From assembly GCA_949288455.1 (NCBI GenBank), contig CASEKF010000036.1, forward strand, positions 1 to 64,000: DNA of 64,000 bases, given 5' to 3'. Position 1 is the stretch's first letter. Every line of letters starts with the position of its first letter. The DNA is from an uncultured bacterium (lineage in GTDB: Bacteria > Vulcanimicrobiota > CADAWZ01). Below, in pieces: positions 27,329 to 36,143 of this stretch. The position numbers and the translations under genes are program-made. The notes under the pieces are model-generated. The model was given only the letters and a program-made list of their open reading frames with translations, had not been told where the DNA came from and ran no database searches.

Positions 27329-29782
27329 ATGTGGGAACCTTTTACCGAACGCGCCAGAAGATCAATAGTGCTCGCTCAGGAAGAAGCTCAGAGGTTAGGC
27401 AATAATTACATAGGAACGGAACATCTGCTCTTAGGAATAATGAGCGAAGGAGAAAGCGTAGCGGCTAAAGTGCTGGAACATTTAGATCTTACTTTAGCCA
27501 AAGTTCGCCAAGAAGTAGAAAATATCATAGGCAAAGGAGCAAAAACTACTTCTAAAGAAATGGTTTTCACTCCTAGAGCAAAACGAGTCATAGAGCTCGC
27601 GTTCGACGAAGCGCGAAATTTATCTCATAACTATATAGGAACGGAACATCTGCTCTTAGGGATAATTAAAGAAAGCGAAGGAATCGCAGCGAGAGTTATA
27701 TCAAACTTAGGAGTAGACGCGGCTAAAATCAGAACTGAAATAACAAAACTTTTAGGAATAGAGACAGCGCCGGCGCCGATAAAAGAAAAGACTAAAACTC
27801 CCACTTTGGACCAATACAGCAGAGATTTGACGAAACTCGCTAGAGAGAAAAAATTAGATCCAGTTATAGGACGTCATTCTGAAATAGAAAGAATAATACA
27901 AATCCTTTCCAGACGCCAAAAAAACAATCCGGCTTTACTCGGAGAACCCGGAGTCGGAAAAACGGCCATCGTAGAAAGCTTAGCGCAAAGAATAGTAGCT
28001 TCCGACGTTCCCGACACAATCAGAGACAAACGAGTAGTAGCGATAGATATGGCGTCGTTAGTAGCCGGCACAAAATACAGAGGCGAATTTGAAGAGCGGC
28101 TTAAAAAAGTCATGGAGGAAATAAAATCGGCCTCAGGAGAGATAATATTATTTATCGACGAACTCCATACTATAGTGGGAGCCGGGGCCGCAGAAGGAGC
28201 CATAGACGCGGCTAACATCCTAAAGCCTCCTCTGGCGAGAGGCGAATTGCAGTGCATAGGCTCTACGACTCCGGACGAATACAGAAAACATATTGAAAAA
28301 GACGCCGCTTTAGAGAGACGATTCCAACCGGTTTCAATTGCGGAACCTAATCAAGCTGAAGCTATAGAAATTCTAAAAGGCTTACGAGATAAATATGAAG
28401 CTCATCATAAAGTCAGAATAACAGACGAAGCGATAGAGATGTCCGTTAAACTTGCGGATAGATATATCAGCGACAGATTTCTTCCGGACAAAGCGATAGA
28501 CGTAATGGACGAAGCCGCGTCCAGAGTAAGGCTTCAGTCGACTCTACCTCCGGCCGATCTCAGACAGGCGGAAGCAGATTTAAGAAGACTTAAAGAAGAA
28601 AAAGAAACCGTAATAAAAGCTCAAGAATATGAAAAAGCGGCTCTTCTCAGAGAAAAAGAAGACGAATTACGTAAGAAAAGAGACGAACTTCAAAAAGAAT
28701 GGGCTCAGAAAAAACACAGTAAAGGCGATATGCTGAACGTGCTCACAGAAGAAGACGTAGCTTACGTCATTTCGCAATGGACAAAAATTCCGGTAACAAA
28801 ACTAGCTGAAGCCGAATCGATGAAACTTCTCAACATGGAGAAAGAGCTTGAAAAACGCATAATAGGACAAGACGAAGCTATTCATATCGTATCTAAATCC
28901 ATAAGGAGAGCGCGAGCCGGACTCCAAGATCCTAAAAGGCCGGTAGGTTCCTTCATCTTTTTAGGCCCTACGGGCATAGGAAAAACAGAGCTTGCAAAAG
29001 CTCTTACGGAATTTCTATTCGACGACGAAGACGCGTTGGTAAGAATAGATATGTCCGAATATATGGAAAAATTCGCGGTATCACGACTCGTCGGGGCGCC
29101 TCCGGGATACGTTGGATTCGAAGAGGGCGGACAGCTTACTGAAGTAGTGCGAAGAAAACCCTATTCCGTAGTGCTTCTAGACGAGATAGAAAAGGCTCAT
29201 CCGGACGTATTCAATATTCTTCTTCAAATACTTGAAGACGGAAGATTAACCGATTCTCAAGGACGCAACGTAAACTTTAAAAATACCGTGATCATAATGA
29301 CCTCGAATATAGGAACTTCCACGACGATAGAAGGCGGAGAGATAGGAATACGTTCAGTTAAGGACTTAGGAACTCCCGAAGCCCGTCATGAACGCACTAA
29401 AAGAAAAATTTTGGACGAAGTGAAAAAACTATTTAAGCCGGAACTTTTAAACAGAATAGACGAAGTAATTGTCTTCAGGCATTTAGGAGAAGAAGAAATC
29501 AAAAAAATAGTCGACTTAATGATGAATCGCGTACGTTCTGAAATAGAAGCTCAAAAAAGACATATGGAAATTACCGACGCGGCTAGAGAAAGGCTTGCGA
29601 AAGAAGGATACGATCCCGCTTACGGAGCTCGTCCGCTCAGACGCGCCATTCAAAGGATGGTAGAAGATCCTTTGGCCGAAGAATTTATACGCGGAACATA
29701 CGACGAAGAAGAAACCGTATTGATCGACATAGATCCGAAAGACGAGAAAAAACTTACTTTTACAAAGAAAAGCGCTAAATAA
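27329..29782 (+). CDS. clpC: ATP-dependent Clp protease ATP-binding subunit ClpC
   Basis: An 817-residue AAA+ unfoldase that feeds proteins to ClpP and takes part in stress and quality control. Two Clp_N repeats lie at about 1-145. AAA-1 has Walker A GEPGVGKT near residue 204. A UVR/middle segment is at about 415-450 ('IKAQEYEKAALLREKEDEL'). AAA-2 has Walker A GPTGIGKT near 545, and the C-terminal D2-small domain follows. The UVR-like middle region marks ClpC rather than ClpA or ClpB. GGAGG lies upstream of the ATG. No mcsA, mcsB or ctsR genes lie beside it. Confidence 0.96.
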   Translation: MWEPFTERARRSIVLAQEEAQRLGNNYIGTEHLLLGIMSEGESVAAKVLEHLDLTLAKVRQEVENIIGKGAKTTSKEMVFTPRAKRVIELAFDEARNLSHNYIGTEHLLLGIIKESEGIAARVISNLGVDAAKIRTEITKLLGIETAPAPIKEKTKTPTLDQYSRDLTKLAREKKLDPVIGRHSEIERIIQILSRRQKNNPALLGEPGVGKTAIVESLAQRIVASDVPDTIRDKRVVAIDMASLVAGTKYRGEFEERLKKVMEEIKSASGEIILFIDELHTIVGAGAAEGAIDAANILKPPLARGELQCIGSTTPDEYRKHIEKDAALERRFQPVSIAEPNQAEAIEILKGLRDKYEAHHKVRITDEAIEMSVKLADRYISDRFLPDKAIDVMDEAASRVRLQSTLPPADLRQAEADLRRLKEEKETVIKAQEYEKAALLREKEDELRKKRDELQKEWAQKKHSKGDMLNVLTEEDVAYVISQWTKIPVTKLAEAESMKLLNMEKELEKRIIGQDEAIHIVSKSIRRARAGLQDPKRPVGSFIFLGPTGIGKTELAKALTEFLFDDEDALVRIDMSEYMEKFAVSRLVGAPPGYVGFEEGGQLTEVVRRKPYSVVLLDEIEKAHPDVFNILLQILEDGRLTDSQGRNVNFKNTVIIMTSNIGTSTTIEGGEIGIRSVKDLGTPEARHERTKRKILDEVKKLFKPELLNRIDEVIVFRHLGEEEIKKIVDLMMNRVRSEIEAQKRHMEITDAARERLAKEGYDPAYGARPLRRAIQRMVEDPLAEEFIRGTYDEEETVLIDIDPKDEKKLTFTKKSAK

Positions 29783-29805
29783 GGCAGAAAAGCGTTACTA
29801 TAAGA

Positions 29806-29835
29806 AGGCTGCGGACGTATTCATGTTCGCAGCCT
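29806..29835 (+). terminator. Hairpin between clpC and radA
   Basis: AGGCTGCGGAC (29806-29816) pairs with GTTCGCAGCCT (29825-29835) over an 8-nt loop, with one G-U pair. An ATG at 29823 that would extend RadA lies in the loop, which argues against that start. Only a short T-rich stretch follows, so it may attenuate rather than fully stop transcription into radA. Confidence 0.5.
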
Positions 29836-29867
29836 CTTGGCAATTAACAGAACATCGTTTAAAGAAT

Positions 29868-31223
29868 ATGAAAATGAAAACTCAATATGTGTGTTCTAAC
29901 TGCGGCAGCGTATCTATCAAATGGCTGGGGAAATGTCCCGACTGCGGCAAATGGAATACTTTTGCCGAAGAAGCCTATCCGGCGAAAAATGCCTCGCAAA
30001 GGCAACTTTTGTCAGGCGCGTCTCATCCTGAACGCATAGATGAGATCAATACGGCCGAACATCTTAGAATAACTACTAAAATAGACGAATTCGACAGAGT
30101 CTTAGGAGGCGGCATAGTCCCGGGATCTGTAACTCTTCTTGGGGGAGCTCCGGGAATAGGAAAATCAACTTTGCTTCTTCAAGTCTCCGAAGGGGTTTCA
30201 AACTATGGCACGGTACTCTACGTAAGCGGAGAAGAATCGCCAAGACAGATAAAAATGAGAGCCGACAGGCTGGGAGCTTGTCCTGAGAACTTATACATTC
30301 TATCTGAAGTCAGTCTTGAAAACATAATAATAAGAGCAGGCGAACTAGCCCCCTCTCTAATCATAATCGATTCAATCCAAACTATATTTAAATCCGGGAT
30401 AGAAAGCGCTCCCGGAAGCGTAACTCAAATAAGAGAATGCGCGGCATCCCTGGTTCGACTGGCAAAATCGACCGAAGCCTCTCTTATAATAGTTGGACAT
30501 GTTACTAAAGACGGCAATATAGCGGGGCCAAGACTTCTTGAACATTTAGTGGACACAGTTATATATTTCGAAGGGGAACAGCTCCAAAATTTCAGAATAA
30601 TTAAGCCTGTAAAAAACAGATTCGGATCTACGGACGAAGCCGGTATATTTGAAATGACTTCGTCAGGTTTACAAAGCATAAAAAATCCTTCCGGATATTT
30701 TCTTGCCGGAAGAGGAGAAGAAGTTTCAGGTTCCGTTATAGCTCCGGTTATAGAAGGCTCTAGGGCTATACTTATAGAGATTCAAGCTCTCGTTACAAAA
30801 TCATATTACGGAATCCCTACAAGACGGGTGAACGGAATAGATCCAAATAGACTCAGCCTAATTTTAGCCGTATTGGAAAAACGAGCCGGCATCCAAATCT
30901 CTCCATACGACGTATACGTTAACGTAGTGGCCGGAATGGAACTTGAAGAACCGGCGGTAGATTTGGGGATAGCCGCGGCAGTCTTATCAAGTTACTCCGA
31001 CAAACCTTTTGGAATAAATTCCACTATTTTTGGAGAAATAGGATTAGGAGGAGAAATAAGAAGCGTTTCATACGCCGACAAGCGAATTATTGAAGCTGAA
31101 AGATTAGGATTCGAAAAAATATGGATTCCTTACCGAAATTTTTCATCTATACCGGCAAAAGCCTCAAAAAATAAAATAAAACCTCTCGTAAATATAAAAG
31201 AACTGCTTCATGGAGTTTTTTAA
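29868..31223 (+). CDS. radA: DNA repair protein RadA
   Basis: About 451 residues. A zinc finger (CSNCGSVSIKWLGKCPDCG) opens the protein, followed by a RecA-like ATPase with Walker A GGAPGIGKST, the RadA-specific KNRFGS motif ('VKNRFGSTDEAGIFEM') and a C-terminal Lon-protease-like domain. RadA drives branch migration in recombination. The ATG at 29868 was chosen from family length and because an earlier ATG lies inside a hairpin; the ribosome binding site is weak. It opens a run of seven co-directional genes. Confidence 0.94.
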   Translation: MKMKTQYVCSNCGSVSIKWLGKCPDCGKWNTFAEEAYPAKNASQRQLLSGASHPERIDEINTAEHLRITTKIDEFDRVLGGGIVPGSVTLLGGAPGIGKSTLLLQVSEGVSNYGTVLYVSGEESPRQIKMRADRLGACPENLYILSEVSLENIIIRAGELAPSLIIIDSIQTIFKSGIESAPGSVTQIRECAASLVRLAKSTEASLIIVGHVTKDGNIAGPRLLEHLVDTVIYFEGEQLQNFRIIKPVKNRFGSTDEAGIFEMTSSGLQSIKNPSGYFLAGRGEEVSGSVIAPVIEGSRAILIEIQALVTKSYYGIPTRRVNGIDPNRLSLILAVLEKRAGIQISPYDVYVNVVAGMELEEPAVDLGIAAAVLSSYSDKPFGINSTIFGEIGLGGEIRSVSYADKRIIEAERLGFEKIWIPYRNFSSIPAKASKNKIKPLVNIKELLHGVF

Positions 31224-31269
31224 AAAACATAACGCGACTTATATCTTTAACTAGCAGGTTTAAAACTAA

Positions 31270-32364
31270 ATGGAGAAATTAATCAAAGGGACATTTTTAA
31301 TAATTTTTTCTCTTTGCGGAAGTATTTTAGGATGGAACGTTCATAAATATACTCTGCCTATCTTTCAGGAACTTCCTGCCGAACTTTTGCCGGTAAACGG
31401 AGTAATATTTACAAGTTTAGGAATTATTATAGGCATTACATTAAGTCAATTCACTTCGAAGTCGATCTTAAACATAGTTGATTCAAGCGCTAAAAAATTA
31501 CTTTCAATGCCTTCCGGGCAATTAGCGGGATCTGCGGCAGGACTTATTATAGGCTTAATCATATCTTCGCTGATCATATTCATATTATCCGTTATCCCTT
31601 TGGAATTAATTCCTTTCGGCAAGTATATTTTCGCTCTAACTGCGCTTGTAATATCTATTTTTCTATGTTATATGGGTATCTTCTTTGGCGCTAAAATTAT
31701 AGGCAAGATTCCTATCTCTTCAAAAATACTGAATTCTCCAAAAGGTTTAGATATACTTTGGGGAAACAAGTACAAAATTATAGACACAAGCGTCATAATA
31801 GACGGAAGGATTCAAGAAATAGCTAAATCGGGATTTCTTGAAGGAACTATGACTGTTCCTAGATTCGTGTTAGCCGAACTGCAAGCTCTAGCGGATTCTT
31901 CGGACGATATGAAAAGGACAAAGGGACGAAAAGGTCTCGAACTGCTTGAAGCTATGCGGAAAGAATTCAGCATGGAAATCATAGAGCAAAATTATCCCGA
32001 GCTTCCGGTAGACGACAAGTTAATTAAACTTGCTCTGGAAATGCAGGCCGTTTTAGTCACTATAGACTATAATTTAAATAAAGTAGCCACAGTTCAAGGA
32101 GTGAACGTTTTAAATATAAACGACCTTTCCAACGCTTTAAAACCCGCCATAGTACCCGGAGAAATTTTAAAAGCGACAGTATTGAAGGAAGGAAAAGAGC
32201 AGAATCAGGGAGTAGCCTATATGGAAAACGGAACTATGATCGTGATTGAAAACGGGAAAAAATATATTGGAGAAGAAGTGGTCATTGAGGCTACGAGCTG
32301 TCTTCAAACTTCGGCAGGCAAAATGGTGTTCGCAAAAATTTATCAAGGAAAATATAAACAATGA
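31270..32364 (+). CDS. PIN/TRAM-domain membrane protein (YacL-like)
   Basis: 364 residues. The N-terminal 145 residues contain about four membrane helices. A PIN nuclease domain follows ('KIIDTSVIIDGRIQEI', 'TKGRKGLELLEAM', 'LVTIDYNLNKVA' with the acidic residues), then a C-terminal TRAM domain (about 290-355). This is the YacL architecture, often found next to radA and ispD, as here. An RNase role is inferred from the PIN domain. Its stop overlaps the ispD start by 4 nt. Confidence 0.9.
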   Translation: MEKLIKGTFLIIFSLCGSILGWNVHKYTLPIFQELPAELLPVNGVIFTSLGIIIGITLSQFTSKSILNIVDSSAKKLLSMPSGQLAGSAAGLIIGLIISSLIIFILSVIPLELIPFGKYIFALTALVISIFLCYMGIFFGAKIIGKIPISSKILNSPKGLDILWGNKYKIIDTSVIIDGRIQEIAKSGFLEGTMTVPRFVLAELQALADSSDDMKRTKGRKGLELLEAMRKEFSMEIIEQNYPELPVDDKLIKLALEMQAVLVTIDYNLNKVATVQGVNVLNINDLSNALKPAIVPGEILKATVLKEGKEQNQGVAYMENGTMIVIENGKKYIGEEVVIEATSCLQTSAGKMVFAKIYQGKYKQ

Positions 32365-33041
32365 AATCGGCGGCTCTTATAACGGCAGGAGGATCCTCGT
32401 CCAGATTTGGCTCGGGCCTGAACAAACTTTTTGTCACAATCAACGGTATGCCGGTAATAATGCATTCTATTAGGCAATTTGATAAAAACGAATTTATAAG
32501 TCGAATATTTATCGCGGCACAACAAAATTTAATCCCTTTAATAAAAAGCTTATGCGCGTCCTGGAAGATAAAGAAAAGCATGTCAATCGTAAACGGCGGC
32601 TCTTCCAGACAGCTTTCTGTTTTCAATATGCTAAAAGAAACTTCAAGCGATATCGAGGCTATATTTGTACATGACGCCGCCAGACCTATGATAAAATCGA
32701 AAGACGTAAGTTTTTTGGCGAAAGCTTTAGATAATTCGACCGACGGAGTCATTCCCTGTTTCCCGGTGTCGGACGCGGTAAAAAGGACATCCCCCGCAGG
32801 CATTATTTTAGAGTCGATACCCAGAGACAATCTAATTGTCGTTCAAACGCCTCAGATATTTCGAAGAACGACTCTTTTAAAAGCATACGATCTCGCCTTT
32901 ACAGATAAATTCCAAGGCCCCGACGAATCCTCGTTGGTGGAAAGAATAGGCGGAAAGATCAAGGCCGTACGTTTATCTAATCCAAATATCAAATTAACTT
33001 ATCCAAGAGATCTGGAAATATTACAAAAATTAATGTCTTAA
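32361..33041 (+). CDS. ispD: 2-C-methyl-D-erythritol 4-phosphate cytidylyltransferase
   Basis: A 226-residue enzyme of the MEP isoprenoid pathway joining CTP and methylerythritol phosphate. The nucleotide-binding start 'AALITAGGSSSRFGSGLNK' and 'VHDAARPM' are typical, and the length fits. It overlaps the PIN/TRAM gene by 4 nt with AAGGAA upstream, so it is translated from the same operon. No ispF follows. Confidence 0.94.
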   Translation: MKSAALITAGGSSSRFGSGLNKLFVTINGMPVIMHSIRQFDKNEFISRIFIAAQQNLIPLIKSLCASWKIKKSMSIVNGGSSRQLSVFNMLKETSSDIEAIFVHDAARPMIKSKDVSFLAKALDNSTDGVIPCFPVSDAVKRTSPAGIILESIPRDNLIVVQTPQIFRRTTLLKAYDLAFTDKFQGPDESSLVERIGGKIKAVRLSNPNIKLTYPRDLEILQKLMS

Positions 33042-33053
33042 TGAGGATTCGCT

Positions 33054-33431
33054 ATGGATGACAATGAAATCAGAGAATCTCTCGAATATTTAGACGAAGT
33101 TATAAACGAATATACTCGCATGGTTAAAAATATAGGAAAAAATGGTCTCGCAGCCAGTCTTCTTATGAATTACAGGGACGAGATACACGATCTTTTAACC
33201 GAGTTGGCTTATGAAAATATAGACTTAAAAGATTATAGAAAAGAACTAATATTGCTCGATAACGAGTTGCGTCAAAAAGCCCAAATATATGTCAACGAAG
33301 TCGGGCATGCTAATTTTAAACAGTACCAGATAATAAACGATCCGTCTAAAGAAAGATGGTGGTGGTATCTTAACAGAGTCACGACCGGAAGAGATGAAAA
33401 CAAAAAGAAACCTTGGGAATTTTGGAAATAA
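33054..33431 (+). CDS. Small hydrophilic protein of unknown function
   Basis: A 125-residue, charged, mostly helical protein without signal peptide or membrane helix. The C-terminus is distinctive: 'KERWWWYLNRVTTG' followed by 'KKPWEFWK', six tryptophans in about 30 residues. No family was recognised. It lies 12 nt after ispD and ends 2 nt before the TPR lipoprotein, so it is an operon member. It could help envelope assembly together with the following genes, but this is a guess from position. Confidence 0.7.
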   Translation: MDDNEIRESLEYLDEVINEYTRMVKNIGKNGLAASLLMNYRDEIHDLLTELAYENIDLKDYRKELILLDNELRQKAQIYVNEVGHANFKQYQIINDPSKERWWWYLNRVTTGRDENKKKPWEFWK

Positions 33432-33433
33432 CC

Positions 33434-34855
33434 ATGAAGTCGCCGTTATTATATATACCGATTTTAATGCCAATAGTATTATCATGCTGCTTACTTTTAC
33501 AAACAGGCTGCGCAGAGTCGTCGTACGATATATCTCTCGCCGAACATTCTTTGAACTTAGGAGACGAGCTTGAAGCCATAACTTTAGCCGACGCAGCCGA
33601 ATCTACCTCGAAGAACCATAAGCGCAAATCCGCTTTAGCCGCGTTAAAAGCCGTTATACGCGCAAAAAAGGGAGACGATTCAAGAGCGATAGAAGAAATA
33701 AGAACGGCCGTTAAATACGACTCTAAAAATCCTGAAATACGTAAAATGACAGCCGAGGCATATTATTGGCTGCATGATTACGCAAGAGCCTATGGAGAAA
33801 TTAATAGAAGCCTAGAGTTAGATCCCGAAAATTTCGAAGCCTACAAACGCAAAATCCAAATACTCGAGAAATTAAAAGGAGTGAAAAAAGCGCTAAAATT
33901 TAGCTTAAGCACGCTTAGAGAGCATTCCTTATGCGCGCACTCTCAAAAAGATATAAATAAACTTTTTCTTATTTCAGCCAATCTTCTTTTAAAAGAACGA
34001 GAAAACGAAAAAGCTCTTAAATTATATGACGACATTTTAAAATCAGAGCCTGAAAACGACGCGGCTCTTCTTGGAAAAGCGGCCGTTTACTTTAAAGAAG
34101 GAAAAACGAAGCAGGCTAAAGATTATATTCTAAAAGCAAAAAAAGCAAATAAGCGGAACGCAGATTCTTATCTTCTGTCAGCTTTGATATATGAAAAAGA
34201 GAATTCCCTCGTAAAAATGAAAGAAGAACTTGAACAAGCTTTAAATTTAGTATCGTCAAATATTGGAGTAAATATAGCTTACGGAAAAGTTAAACTGCTG
34301 GAAAACGATTTGCAAGAAGCTAAAAAATACATGCAAGCCGCTCTACGATCCGACGAATCAAACCCGGACGCTTTATTGCTGAAAGCCTATATATACCTTA
34401 AGGAAAAACGAAGCGAAAAAGCGGAAAAATTGATCGACAAGCTTCGAAAAGAGCATGAAAACCTTCCTGAAGTTAATATCGCCGCCGCAGAAATTCTTTT
34501 GCAAAAACAACGGGTAAGCGAAGCGGAGAAATTACTGCAAAAAATTCTAACCGCAGATCCTGACTTTATTCCGGCCAATATTTATTTAGCTAAATTAGCG
34601 TTAGCGACGAAAGATTTTAAAAAAGCCGATATTTATTTATCAAAAGCGCTGGCTTTATCGCCATCAAACGCGTCGGCATTATATTACCAAGCTTGCCTAT
34701 ACGCGGCTGAAAAGAACGAAATTAAAGCGCTCGAATCTTTAAAACAAGCCGCCGAATCTGGTTTTTCCGGAAAAGATAAATTATTGAAGGACTACTGTTG
34801 GGAGCCATATCTCAAGAATCCGGACTTTATTAAAATATCGTCTAAAATAAAATAA
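33434..34855 (+). CDS. TPR-repeat lipoprotein
   Basis: 473 residues from the ATG at 33434. Lipoprotein signal peptide with Cys26 ('LLLQTGC'). The rest is built of about ten tetratricopeptide repeats, e.g. 'ARAYGEINRSLELDPENFEAY' and 'ALLLKAYIYLKEKRSEKAEK'. TPR lipoproteins of this size usually serve as scaffolds at the envelope (BamD-, PilF- or YfgC-like roles); which applies here is not known. It is second to last but one in the radA-S46 operon. Confidence 0.85.
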   Translation: MKSPLLYIPILMPIVLSCCLLLQTGCAESSYDISLAEHSLNLGDELEAITLADAAESTSKNHKRKSALAALKAVIRAKKGDDSRAIEEIRTAVKYDSKNPEIRKMTAEAYYWLHDYARAYGEINRSLELDPENFEAYKRKIQILEKLKGVKKALKFSLSTLREHSLCAHSQKDINKLFLISANLLLKERENEKALKLYDDILKSEPENDAALLGKAAVYFKEGKTKQAKDYILKAKKANKRNADSYLLSALIYEKENSLVKMKEELEQALNLVSSNIGVNIAYGKVKLLENDLQEAKKYMQAALRSDESNPDALLLKAYIYLKEKRSEKAEKLIDKLRKEHENLPEVNIAAAEILLQKQRVSEAEKLLQKILTADPDFIPANIYLAKLALATKDFKKADIYLSKALALSPSNASALYYQACLYAAEKNEIKALESLKQAAESGFSGKDKLLKDYCWEPYLKNPDFIKISSKIK

Positions 34856-34871
34856 ACCGTCTCTTCACCAT

Positions 34872-36143
34872 ATGATTCAAAATTTACGGCGTAAACAGAC
34901 TATAAACGAAATAGCTCTTGGGGGAATTTTATCCGCAATAACCGCGTTAATAGCTATCCTAGCAAGTATCGCGGGCTATTTAGATATAATTCTATACCTT
35001 TCTATCACCCCTATAACGATAGCAACCGTCAAAGCGGGAATTAAACCGGGAATATTAGTAAGCTTTGCTTCGACCGTCCTAGTAGGCTTAATACTTGGAA
35101 TTTTTCCGGCTTCCGTCTATTTTGCCGCGTCCGTAATACTTCCCGGCTTAACGCTGGGAGTCATGTTCCAAAAAAATAAAAAACCTGCCGAAATTATTCT
35201 AGCCGCTTCGGCGTCTCTTAGCGTAAGCCTCGCGTTAACGTTGGCAATAACTTCATACATAACCGGAATTTCTCTCTCCGAAGATATATATTTAGCGGTA
35301 AAAACGGTACATTCTGCCTTTTCAGCCGTACTTACGGCCTTTCCCGAGTCAATGTACGCGGCGATATCGATCGCAATAGTAGGAGGTATAACAGCAATAT
35401 TAATAAATAAAAGAATTATATCTATGTCGAATATAATTCCGTCGCTAGTCGTTATAGTCCTAGCATCCGCGGCAATGACTTCGGCTATGCTTCATTTTTC
35501 TGTATTCAATCTGGAAAAAATTTTGATAAGCGAAAGAGGATTCGAAGCAATACTGCGATTATTTTACGAAGCTCTTCCATTTTTCATAATAACGGTTGCG
35601 GCTGCATACTCTTTTTACTTATGGATTTTTAATTATTGGATCCTAACTAAGTTAAAACTCAAGGAAAAACTTGAATTAGGCGTCCAAATATCGAGCGTTC
35701 TGGAATATCCTCAATGGTTCGCGCATATAGCCGGATGGTCCGGCATCTTGCTGCTCTTCGGATATTTGCTTGGCGTCTCGCCGCAGATTAAATTATTTGG
35801 AGATCTTTATATCAACGCTTACTCGGCTTTATTTATAAACGTTTTTCTAATTTTTGCTTTTTTATTTTTTATAAAAGGAACGTTTATTTTACGCGATTTT
35901 ATTTTCGCCAAATTCAAAACGACGTCTTTACGGGTTTTAGCTTTGTTTTTGCTTATGACCTTATTTTTGCCGGTAACCGTAATAATAGGCTGGCATATGT
36001 GTCTTACCGGCTCGAAAGCCGTGCTCGTGTCGGCAAATTCCCCCAATCCCGCCGTTTCTCCAAATAAAATATCGCTGCGTTTTTATTCATATAAACATTC
36101 TGATAAAAGTTTAAAAGCAAAAAAAAGAAAGGATAAAAAATGA
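34872..36143 (+). CDS. DUF2232/YybS-like polytopic membrane protein
   Basis: 423 residues with about nine to ten membrane helices ('INEIALGGILSAITALIAIL', 'ILPGLTLGVMFQ', 'ALPFFIITVAAAYSFYLW') and a basic C-terminal tail of about 25 residues. The helix pattern and 'FNYWILTKL' fit the YybS/DUF2232 family, which often precedes rplI in Firmicutes; here the neighbours differ. Function unknown. Its end overlaps the S46 peptidase start by 4 nt. Confidence 0.75.
   Translation: MIQNLRRKQTINEIALGGILSAITALIAILASIAGYLDIILYLSITPITIATVKAGIKPGILVSFASTVLVGLILGIFPASVYFAASVILPGLTLGVMFQKNKKPAEIILAASASLSVSLALTLAITSYITGISLSEDIYLAVKTVHSAFSAVLTAFPESMYAAISIAIVGGITAILINKRIISMSNIIPSLVVIVLASAAMTSAMLHFSVFNLEKILISERGFEAILRLFYEALPFFIITVAAAYSFYLWIFNYWILTKLKLKEKLELGVQISSVLEYPQWFAHIAGWSGILLLFGYLLGVSPQIKLFGDLYINAYSALFINVFLIFAFLFFIKGTFILRDFIFAKFKTTSLRVLALFLLMTLFLPVTVIIGWHMCLTGSKAVLVSANSPNPAVSPNKISLRFYSYKHSDKSLKAKKRKDKK

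Noticed and set aside
29823-29867. Earlier start of RadA
   Set aside because: That ATG lies in the loop of a hairpin and the extra 15 residues are not typical of RadA.
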